Source: Cryphonectria parasitica EP155
Lineage: Eukaryota; Ascomycota; Sordariomycetes; Diaporthales; Cryphonectriaceae
Direction: 5' to 3'
DNA length: 64,000 nt
NCBI RefSeq assembly: GCF_011745365.1
Contig: NW_024468915.1
Span: 2,892,653 to 2,956,652, forward strand
Position 1 is the stretch's first letter; every line of letters begins with the position of its first letter. This document shows, piece after piece, positions 55,724-64,000 of this stretch. The notes beneath the pieces are model-generated. The model saw only the letters and a list, made by a program, of their open reading frames with translations. It was not told the DNA's origin and did no database searches. Made by a program: the position numbers and the translations under genes.

Positions 55724-58700
55724 GTGCTAGTTTTCCTTTTTCAATATTCAGCTATCTTTTTCTGAGCATTTTTAACATTTTTCTGCAGTTTTTATAAGTT
55801 TTCGCTTGCTGAGTAGCCTTTCCATTTGATGAGATATTTCCTTGTGCTGTTTGTATTTCTATGCTTAAGAATCTTTTCTATCTCGTATTCTGATTCATTA
55901 TTCTTCACTTCTGCTATATTATTCATTAGTATTTTCTATGCTGCTGATTCTAGCAGTAAGATATGGAAAACTGAATATATTCTTATTTTATAAGATAATA
56001 CTAATTCGTAATTAATTAGGAAGATTTGTTATAAGATTTTGAATAATTTCAACTTTTTATAGTTAAGTTTATTGCTAGATCTGATTATTTTGATATTTTT
56101 TTGAAGTAGATAAGCTTTATTTCCCTTCTGTAGAATTAGTTTTTCAATCCTTCTAGAGTTTACATAATATGCTATTCATTTCTAAATAAATTGTAATTCT
56201 AATTAGAATTTCTTCTAAACTTTCTTAATCTTCTTAACTCTTTTGTTTGCAGCTTTTATATTTGCTTCTAGCAGTACTTTGTAATAAGCTGTTGAATTGT
56301 ATTTATAGAATATAAAGAATAGTAATTTCTTTATTATGCTTGTATCTGCACTATTATAAGCGAATTGTATGAAAAGTAATAGATTAATTCAGTTATTCTA
56401 TTTCTGATTAATATAGTATTGAAGATACTATTTAATAATCTAATTTATTCTTTCTATCTATTTATCTGTTTGCAGATGAAATGCTGTAGATATTCTATAG
56501 TATATTCCAAACTGTTTTATAAGCAAAATTCAAAACTTTGAATTAAACTTTCTATTTCTATTGGAGATTACTTCTTCTGATATATTGTAATTAGCAATGA
56601 TTATTCTGAGAAATGTATATGCGAATTCCTTTGCTGTATTGCTTTTCTTATAAGAAAGAAAATAAGCATACTTGCTTAGTTTGTAAATTACTACTAAAAT
56701 GCTATTATATTATACTTTAGTTAAGAGTTTTCGTAAGAGAAATAGCTTAGTAATAAAGTTTAAACTAATGAATTGCTAAATAGTTATAGATACTAATAAG
56801 GAGTACAGTAATTCATAAAGCTTATATTTTTCTATTTTATTCTTTTTATAATTATTGCATTATTATAAAATATTTTCAATTTTTTTCCTAAAGCTTAATA
56901 AACTTTAGTATCTTTTAATATATTTATAGATTGCTTTGATTCTCTGATATTCATATACTAATATACTGTATATATTCTTAATATAATTATCTTATTCGTT
57001 TGAAATTATTGATTCTGAATTCTTTTCCAAGAATTCTATTCTAAAAGCAGCATTCAGTTCTCTATATACATTAATGAGATTTTCTGATTTATCTTGAACG
57101 AAGATATTCTATATATCCGAAGAGTTTGCATTTTGATAATCTAATCTTCTGTTAAAAGTATCTACTTGTTTATTCTCCAAGCTTTTGCAGTATACAATTT
57201 TGAAGTTAAACTATAAGAGAAATTCTGTTTATCTAACTTATTGCTTATTCAAAATCTTAATTATTATGAATATAATCAGATTCTTATAATCTGAATAAAT
57301 TATAATTAAATATTATATGCTAATAAGATAATATTACTACTTCTTAAAAGCTTTTATTATTATTATAAGTTTCTAATTAGGAATTCTATAATTGATTTCT
57401 AAGCTATTTAACTTCTTTGAAAAATTGCTTATAATCTTTAAATGCTCTTAATTATCTTGCTAGCTAAGTTGTTCTCCAAATGCATATTCTAATATATCAG
57501 TTTCAATTTCAAAGGATTTGTAGAAATCTGCTTTATATAGAATTGGTTCTGAGATAATATGCTTAATAATCTTATTAAAAGCTTCTTATATCTTGAGAAT
57601 TCATTTAAAAAACTATTTCTTTTTGATAAGATTTGTAAGAGAATATATAATTCAGCTATAGTTTCTAATGAACTACTTATAAAAGTTAATATATTCAAGG
57701 AAAGATTTAATATTTCTAATATTCTTAGAAACTAGCTAATTCCTAATAGCTTTTATCTTATTTTTCTATAGCTTAATGCATTCTAGCTTGATTATAAATT
57801 CGAGATAATTGATTTTTTGTATATAAAAATAACTCTTTGCAAGTTTTATAAGAAGTTTTGCATTTTGAAGCATTTGCAATATTATTTCCATATATTTCTT
57901 ATATTCTTTAAGTATTCAAGAGTAGATAAGAATATTATTAAGATAGATAATAATAAACTAATTCAGATGCTTGCATAGAATATAATTAATCATTTTCTGA
58001 AATAAAGCTAGAATATTTATTAAATTAAAAAGTATAATTAAATATTTATAGTATTTATAGTATATTCTGAAAGCAGTTTTCTATTCTTTTTCTTTCTTTA
58101 CTCTAATTAGATTATAAGCTTCTTTTAGATTTAGAATTATAAACTATTATGCTTTCTGCAATCTATTTTGTAATTTCTTAATGAGTAGCAATGAATATTA
58201 GTTCTTAATTATAATATTATTGAATTACTTATAATTAATATATAGCTTAAGCTTACTATTCTTCTTGAATATAAATAGAATAGGATATTCTGCTAATAAT
58301 TGCAATAATTATATATATTCTTTCTTAAGATTCTCATTGAAATATTCTCTAAATATTTCTAGCTATACTTTATTTAATCTATAGATAGAGAAGAATTTGA
58401 GCTATTTCCCTTCTTATAGCAGAATCTTGTAATTATATAAGCTGTATTCTAGCAATTCTGTATTCAATTCTTTCTGAAACAGTTTCTTGAATTTATAATA
58501 TTCTTATAATATGTTTGCAAGTATTGATTCTGATTTCTATGCTATTTCTGCTATCTGGAGGAATAGTAGATACTATTAAGTATGCTTCTTTTCTGATAGC
58601 GTTTTCAAGAGCTTTGAGCATTTGCTCCGAGCTGAATCGAGCGCTTGAGAGTCTGATTTCGAGGTTTTTCCTGTATAATTCCACAATCTATATTCTGAAG

Positions 58701-59373
58701 CTTTTCCTTGCTGTTCTGAAGCAAACTAACTTGCTAAGGGTTTCGCTTCTGTTGTTTTGCTAATCTGTTAGCGCTCTAGCACTATTTGAGTTCGCTTATT
58801 ACTAGATTTTTCTTTTTGAACTGCTAGCTTTGCTAGTTTGAAAGTATGTAGGAAGTTGTATAAAGCTTCTTTTTCTGAGTATTCTTCAACTATTAGCTTT
58901 GATCCTATACTATTAATTATAACTATCTTTCTAAGTATAGCTTGTTCTTATAAGATTTGGCTAGTAGTTTAATTAATTCGAGAATTGTACTTTTTAAGCT
59001 ATAAAAGCTTTATAATTAGCTCATACTGTGCTATATTTATGATATTAAAGAAAGCTCTAATTATATATTCTTAAATTAAAATAAATAGATAATTAGTTTT
59101 CTTATCAATTACTTCTTAGTTATATGCAACAGATTGTTCTTTTATAGTATTGAGAATATATAATTACTTCTTTCATTTCCATTGTAGTTATGCTTGATTA
59201 ATAATATATAAGAATATGAAATTTCTCTAAGCGCTACTATTCAATAGTATGCTATACTTGCATTCTTAAATATATATATCAAGCTTGATATAAATATAAT
59301 CTATCTTGAAAGCTTTATATAAGAACTATTTCAATCTGATTATCTATAGTTCTCTTATAAGCAATTCTATTCT
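55720..59373 (-). pseudogene. A8 pol, uninterrupted
   Basis: 1218 codons on the reverse strand. Chromodomain about 55740-55910 with KWKGYSAS readable, integrase core about 56240-56750, zinc-binding region about 56830-56850, RNase H about 57110-57490, reverse transcriptase about 57600-58390, protease region about 59240-59270. Length identical to A4 and A9. RIP stops throughout. Confidence 0.86.
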
Positions 59374-60900
59374 TTTGAATTTATTAAGAACTGCTTATTC
59401 TTCTAAGCTTACTTTGCTGCTTCTTAAGCAAGCTTCTTAGCTTGCTTTTGCTTATATTATTATTATTTCTAATTTTTCTTCTATTAATGCTAATTGCAAA
59501 TCTTATTATTAATATGAATTATATAGAGTATTATTTTGTACTGCTATTATTTTATTTCCTTGTTTATGCATTATATAAAGCAGTTATCTAATAATTCAAT
59601 ATATGCATTATAATGCTATCTATTAAGAATTTTTCTGAAGCAGAGTTTTTATTCTTTAATAGCTTAAAGAATTTATTCTAATTCTCTAATAAAGAACTAT
59701 TTATATTGTATCTTATCTGAGAAATGTATTTTGCAGCTATAATAGATGCAGAAGATTTATGCTAGTTTGTAGTATAGGTTGTAAAGTAAGCTGATCTGAG
59801 GATTCTTATCTTCTTATGCTTTGATGTTCTGCAAGGAGATGTAGATAAAGAGCTCTTTCAGCTCTATTCTATAGATGAGATATTCGATCTATATTATTTC
59901 CTTATTCTATCTAATACTGAAAGGAAATCTTTCTTTAAGCTTGTTAGATATATTGTTTGCAGGAAGCTTCTGCAAGCTGCTAGATTGTTTGCTCTAGCTT
60001 AATCTTTCTATTATTTAAGAAGCATTCTTTATATTGCTTAGATATTTATACTAGTAGCTAAGAAGATACTATTTCTTATTCATATTTCTAATTATAATGC
60101 TTAGTATAAGCAATGAAGAATATTGAAAAGTATTATTGCTAAGCTCTTCTTCTAATGCTTGAATGCTCTATTTTATAATATTAAAGCAGTTTGAGTTGCT
60201 ATTTATAAGAATGCTAAGCATACACTCTCGCTCTGCTATTGCTATTTATCTGCAGCGCTGAAGCTTCTGAGGGAATTATTCTAATCCTTCTTTATTTGAA
60301 AGATGTATTAAGCAGTTATTGTTATAGCAGAATATCCAGCTGAGACTTCTGTAATTAATAGAGTTCGATATTTGCTTCGAGGGAATGTTTTTGCTTAGTT
60401 GATTAGATTTCTATTATTGAGCGATATTCATTTAGCATTTTTTCTGAACTAATTGCTATTTATTCTTTCAGAGTTAATAGCAGTTGCATATAATATATTC
60501 TTATTTGTTGTAATTATAGCAAGTAATGCTATTTTTCTTGCTATATTGCTTATTAGTAGTATCGAGTTTTATAGAATCAGCATATATAATACTACTTTAA
60601 GCTATGCTACTCTGTTGTTTGCTATTCTTATATTGGAGTTTCTTGCTTGTATTAGCTGGAAATCTCCAAGTTTGATTTCTTTTCTTCTTGAACTTTTTCA
60701 TTCATTGTTCATACAAACAGTTGTTAATACAAATAGCTTGATTAAAGAATATTGCAAAGTTCTTCAGCTAATTCTGCTTAGAGATTTTATCTTTAATATT
60801 GTTTTTGAGTTCCTTGTAATAATACTTCATAAAATTCTTATCTTTCTACGGAAGTCTTGCTAAGAGCTGCTTGAATCTGATTATATAAGTAGAAGCTAAC
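59367..60900 (-). pseudogene. A8 gag, C-terminal part, cut by A11
   Basis: About 511 codons from the gag stop (read from 59367-59369) to the A11 border. Zinc-knuckle region about 60465-60525; the 136-residue plus-strand frame 60453-60863 is its antisense shadow. The capsid N-terminal half is beyond A11, outside the window. Confidence 0.78.
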
Positions 60901-60971
60901 TGTAATGAGCACTGCAGCAATCCGAAGATTCCTAAGTATATGAAGAGGTTTATGCTAATAAGAGCAGTATC
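60901..60971 (-). repeat. A11 3' LTR, first segment
   Basis: TGTAATGAGCACTGCAGC..., interrupted after GTATC by T2. Confidence 0.88.
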
Positions 60972-61185
60972 TGTCAGGTGGAAAGGTTGCAAAGGCAATG
61001 TGGCGAGGTCTTTTCTCTCTTTCAGGGGTATACAACTAGAATAACATTGAAGCTTAAGGAGCTAAGTTCTGCTCAGCAGTGCTGACGTGGCTAGAAAGCC
61101 GCTTTATAGCCGCATATTGCTTAGTCATCCGTAATCCAGCTGGCTTAGCTGGCCCTGAGCCTTGCTGGCACAATCGGCCCTGACA
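60972..61185. repeat. T2 left LTR
   Basis: 214 bp, TGTCAGGTGG...CCCTGACA. Confidence 0.9.
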
Positions 61186-61225
61186 GATTGTTTCCCCTTA
61201 TCAGGCCTTGTTCTCAAGGCCTTTG

Positions 61226-61300
61226 AGGCTTCCGAGCTTTCGTTGCTTCCAGGCTTCCGTTGCTCCCAGGCTTCTGTTGCTTCCAGGCTTTCGCTGCTTC
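61226..61300. repeat. T2 array 1, 17-bp units
   Basis: About three to four copies of the GCTTCCGTTGCTCCCAG type, one unit fewer than T1. Confidence 0.75.
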
Positions 61301-61330
61301 CTAGCTGCTCCTACGCCTTCTCAATGCTTC

Positions 61331-61525
61331 AGGCTCTTAAGATCTCTCAGTGCCTCAGGCTTCTAGGTCACTCAAGGTCTCTCAGTGCCTCAGGCTTCTA
61401 AGCCACTCAAGGTCTCTCAAGGTCTCTCAGTGCCTCAGGCTTCTCAAAGCCTCTCAGAGTCTCAGGCTTCTCAAAGCTTCTCAAGATCTCTCAGTATCTC
61501 AGGCCTCTCAAGGCTTCTCAACCAT
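61331..61525 (+). repeat. T2 array 2, 37-bp units
   Basis: About five units, some shortened, of the same sequence as T1 33013-33500. The overlapping 66-79-residue open frames here are by-products of the repeat. Confidence 0.8.
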
Positions 61526-61939
61526 CTCCCTCCTTCTCTTCTGGCTTCATCCCCGAAGCCTGTGAAAAAAAAAATCTCTTTTTAATCACATTCCAGACAT
61601 AAGTCTTCCGAATGCAATACCCGCGCTATATACGCTGCTCAGTCGCTACTCCCTCAGCGCTTTATCCAAGCACTCTTCAGAACTTAAAGCTGTTTGATAT
61701 AGATTGCAAGCCTTTCATCAGAAACTTAGTTTGCAGCTAAAAAGCTTAGCATTCAGAACAGCATCTTTGCAGCTATAATAGATAATTACAGCTTTCCATT
61801 TTAAAAATTGCTTTCTAGCAATTCTAAAGCTATTGCTACATTTCGCTTTATTGCTAAGTACAGAAGAATAATTAGTTTGCAATCTAATATCCAAGCAACT
61901 TCAGTTGCTAAGCGGATATTCTACTTCAGCTCTATATTC

Positions 61940-62185
61940 TTGCTCAAATAGCAAAGAGTATACTTTTAAAAACAGAAGATACTCAGATCTACTGCTTGCT
62001 TACTCTGCTCTCTCGCTCGAATAGCAAAGAATATACTCTTGAAAACAGAAGATACTCAGATCTACTGCTTGCTCACTCTGCTTTCTCGCTTGAATAACGA
62101 AGAATATACTCTCGAAAACAGAAGATACTCAGATTTACTGCTTGCTTACTCTGCTCTCTCGCTCGAATAGCAAAGAATATACTTT
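61940..62185. repeat. T2 array 3, 73-bp units
   Basis: Reference base at 61949, 62022, 62095 and 62168: exact 73-bp spacing. Confidence 0.85.
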
Positions 62186-62186
62186 G

Positions 62187-62770
62187 TTCTAGCTTAGCAA
62201 CTCGAATGCTCTGAATCTCTTCTAAATGCTTCTTGCACGTTGCTTGCATACTGCTTGCTTGCTATTTGCTCTAGCTTAGCAACTTGAATGCTTTGAATTT
62301 CTTCTGAACGCTTCTTGCATGCTGCTTGCATACTGCTTGCTCGCTATTTACTCTAGCTTAGCAACTCGAATACTCTAAATCTCTTCTAAATGCTTCTTGC
62401 ATGCTGCTTGCATACTGCTTGCTTGCTATTTGCTTTAGCTTAGCAACTCAAATGCTCTAAATCTCTTCTGAATACTTCTTATATGCTGCTTGCATACTGC
62501 TTGCTCGCTATTTGCTCTATCTTAGCAACTCGAATGCTCTAAATCTCTTCTGAATGCTTTTTGCATGCTGCTTGCATACTGCTTACTCGCTATTTGCTCT
62601 AGCTTAGCAACTCGAATGCTCTGAATCTCTTCTAAACGCTTCTTGCATGCTGCTTGTATACTGCTTGCTCGCTGTTTGCTCTAGCTTAGCAACTCGAATG
62701 CTCTAAATCTCTTCTGAATACTTCTTGCACGCTGCTTGCATACTGCTTGCTCAACACTGCTTGCTCGCTG
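62187..62770. repeat. T2 array 4, 82-bp units
   Basis: Seven units starting at 62191, 62273, 62355, 62437, 62519, 62601 and 62683, all 82 bp apart; the last is extended before array 5. Confidence 0.87.
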
Positions 62771-62774
62771 TATT

Positions 62775-62865
62775 CAAGGCTCGAAAGCTCGAAAATCGAA
62801 AGCTCGAAGGTTAAAGGCTTGAAGATCAAAGGCTTGAAGATCAAAGGCTCGAAGGTTCGAAAAGA
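62775..62865. repeat. T2 array 5, 15-16-bp units
   Basis: About six copies of AAGGCTCGAAGATCA-like units, as in T1. Confidence 0.77.
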
Positions 62866-62980
62866 ATAGTAGTCTGATCGTTTGCTCTGCTCCTGCTCAG
62901 TGTTAGCGCTGCTCCTAGGGAAAAAAAAAAGATAGAAAGCCTCGCCGGATTGCCTCCTTTAAAAGGGCCAGGCCTCAAAC

Positions 62981-63194
62981 TGTCAGGTGGAAAGATTGCA
63001 AAAGCAATATAGCGAGATCTTTTCTCTCTTTCAGGGGTATACAACTAGAATAACATTGAGGCCTAAGGAGCTAAGTTCTGCTCAGCAGTGCTGACGTGGC
63101 TAGAAAGCCGCTTTATAGCCGCATATTGCTTAGTCATCCGTAATCCAGCTGGCTTAGCTGGCCCTGAGCCTTGCTGGCACAATCGGCCCTGACA
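62981..63194. repeat. T2 right LTR
   Basis: 214 bp, TGTCAGGTGG...CCCTGACA, preceded by AAAAGGGCCAGGCCTCAAAC as in T1. Confidence 0.9.
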
Positions 63195-63587
63195 GTATCA
63201 AAGTATCAAGTTCTTGAATATGAAACTGTACAAGTTCTAATAAGTAATGCAAGTATTTACTGCTTTTGGAGTTACTTAGTATATAAAACTGAATACTTAG
63301 ATTGATAACTGAAGAGCTATGTATAATAATCTATCTAATAATAATGAACGTGTGATTATATATTCAGCTCTTCAGTGTGGCTTGCTGATGCTCACTGAAG
63401 CTCACTGCTGCTCAGTGGTGCTCACTGAAGCTTGGTGAGCACAGATGAGCTCTTCTGATTAGTTAGCCTGTAATCCTAACCCTGGATTATATAATCCTTG
63501 TAGATTATCTAACATTGAGTTATAATATCTAGTTCTTATTTACTCGTAATCTGTTTTTGTAATCTGTATATTGAATAGATTATAATA
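63195..63587 (-). repeat. A11 3' LTR, second segment
   Basis: Begins with the GTATC duplication and continues the LTR to TATAATA. U3 contains the CTGCTGCTCAGTGGTG minisatellite of the A4 class near 63385-63430. Confidence 0.87.
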
Positions 63588-63678
63588 TCATCTCTCTTCT
63601 ATCAGTTATTATTCTCAACGATCTCCTGTAAATATTCAGCAAGTTCTCTGCATGCATGATTATGCCTTCCTAATCGAG

Positions 63679-64000
63679 ATATTGAATAGAATCTTAAATT
63701 CTTGCATTAGTAAATCTTCTTTCTCTATTCTTTCCAAGAAAAGCTTTGCTCATCGGAAACATTTCGGTTATATTGAATCTAATGAATATAAGATAATGCT
63801 GTATTCTTCGTATTTGGAAAAAGAAGTATTATATAAGATGATGAATGGAATAAAGAGTTGTTTGCAATGCATCAAGCGGGATTATTCCTACGATGCGAAT
63901 CGCATACTTGTTTCTTCCTATTAGTATTTCCTTCTGAATATTTTTCTTTATTAACTAAAACTTTTCTTCTTAGTATTCTGAATTATTAATGAGTTAATTC
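63679..64000 (+). pseudogene. A11 antisense ORF, N-terminal part (window edge)
   Basis: Starts at the decayed ATA 63679-63681 (ancestral ATG by comparison with A4 8344). Reads LNRILNSCISKSSFSILSKK, then FGYIESNEYKIMLYSSYLEKE and CLQCIKRDYSYDANR without a stop to 63924, continuing past a TAG to the window end. Same variant as A4. Incomplete because the window ends. Confidence 0.7.

Larger units (their letters stand above)
24705..60900 (-). mobile_element. A8: family A element split by A9 and A11
   Basis: Reverse-strand copy: 3' LTR 24705-25200, antisense ORF 25292-25398 continuing at 55204-55723 after A9, pol 55720-59373 uninterrupted (1218 codons), gag 59367-60900 truncated by A11. It is inserted in A7. 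U3 and antisense variant are shared with A9. Moderately strong RIP; the chromodomain core KWKGYSAS is still readable near 55815-55840. Confidence 0.9.
60972..63194. mobile_element. T2: second copy of the minisatellite LTR element, TSD GTATC
   Basis: 2223 bp, two 214-bp LTRs (60972-61185, 62981-63194), flanked by GTATC (60967-60971, 63195-63199), inserted in the A11 LTR. Same order of arrays as T1 but fewer 37-bp units and a uniform 82-bp array. No coding domain. Little RIP. Confidence 0.9.
60901..64000 (-). mobile_element. A11: family A element, 3' end, LTR split by T2, runs off the window
   Basis: Reverse-strand copy inserted in A8 gag (left target copy CTAAC, 60896-60900). LTR 60901-60971 plus 63195-63587, with T2 between; then the antisense ORF from 63679. 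U3 and antisense variant match A4. Confidence 0.88.

Noticed and set aside
60453..60863. 136-residue hydrophobic ORF (also at 41108-41518 and shorter at 13637-13879, 53686-53892)
   Set aside because: Antisense shadow of the gag zinc-knuckle region. The gag frame, not this one, has conserved motifs and length.

Overview
The window looks like a heterochromatic block of a filamentous ascomycete (Pezizomycotina-type) genome. It contains no recognisable host gene, tRNA, rRNA or CRISPR array. Almost all of it is LTR retrotransposon sequence, very AT-rich and full of C-to-T and G-to-A transitions (mostly CpA to TpA) that turn Gln, Trp and Arg codons into stops. That pattern is the signature of repeat-induced point mutation (RIP).

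Three element families account for essentially every base. Family A is a 7.4 kb Ty3/gypsy chromovirus with 446-496 bp LTRs (TGTTA...TTACA). It carries gag (about 697-702 codons), pol in the -1 frame (1218-1223 codons: protease, reverse transcriptase, RNase H, integrase, chromodomain), and a third, antisense open frame (about 206-225 codons) lying tail-to-tail with pol next to the 3' LTR. Family B is a 12.3 kb gypsy element with 319 bp LTRs and about 4 kb of extra sequence after pol. Family T is a small non-autonomous LTR element with 213-214 bp LTRs and an interior made of five different minisatellites.

The elements are nested. Left block: A3 (+, 5800-23700, its left part lost under A2 and A1) contains A2 (-, 2446-5799), which contains A1 (-, 1-2445). 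A3 also contains A4 (-, 7764-22720), which contains the complete A5 (+, 12393-19806). Right block: A6 (+, only 23701-23965 visible) hosts A3 and A7 (-). A7 hosts A8 (-, from 24705), which hosts A9 (-, 25399-55198), which hosts B1 (+, 29583-51966), which hosts T1 (32637-35261) and the best-preserved family A copy, A10 (+, 39985-47426). At 60901 A8 is interrupted by A11 (-, runs off the window), whose LTR is itself split by T2 (60972-63194). Seven insertions have target-site duplications visible on both sides: A10 CAACT, A5 TTAGT, A4 CAAAC, A9 AGTTT, B1 CTAA, T1 TTTAA, T2 GTATC. Removing inserts and one duplication copy restores exact reading-frame lengths: A4, A8 and A9 all give a 1218-codon pol.

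Functionally every element is dead here, including A10: catalytic Asp codons have become Asn (YxDD reads YLNN, protease DSG reads NSS). The ancestral design is still legible. In family A: a possible self-priming signal just after the 5' LTR, a CCCAAAA slip site at the gag/pol junction, an intact chromodomain that would steer integration to heterochromatin, and an antisense gene for a Cys-rich coiled-coil protein that varies together with the LTR U3 region. Family and domain names come from motif recognition by eye; no database search was run.
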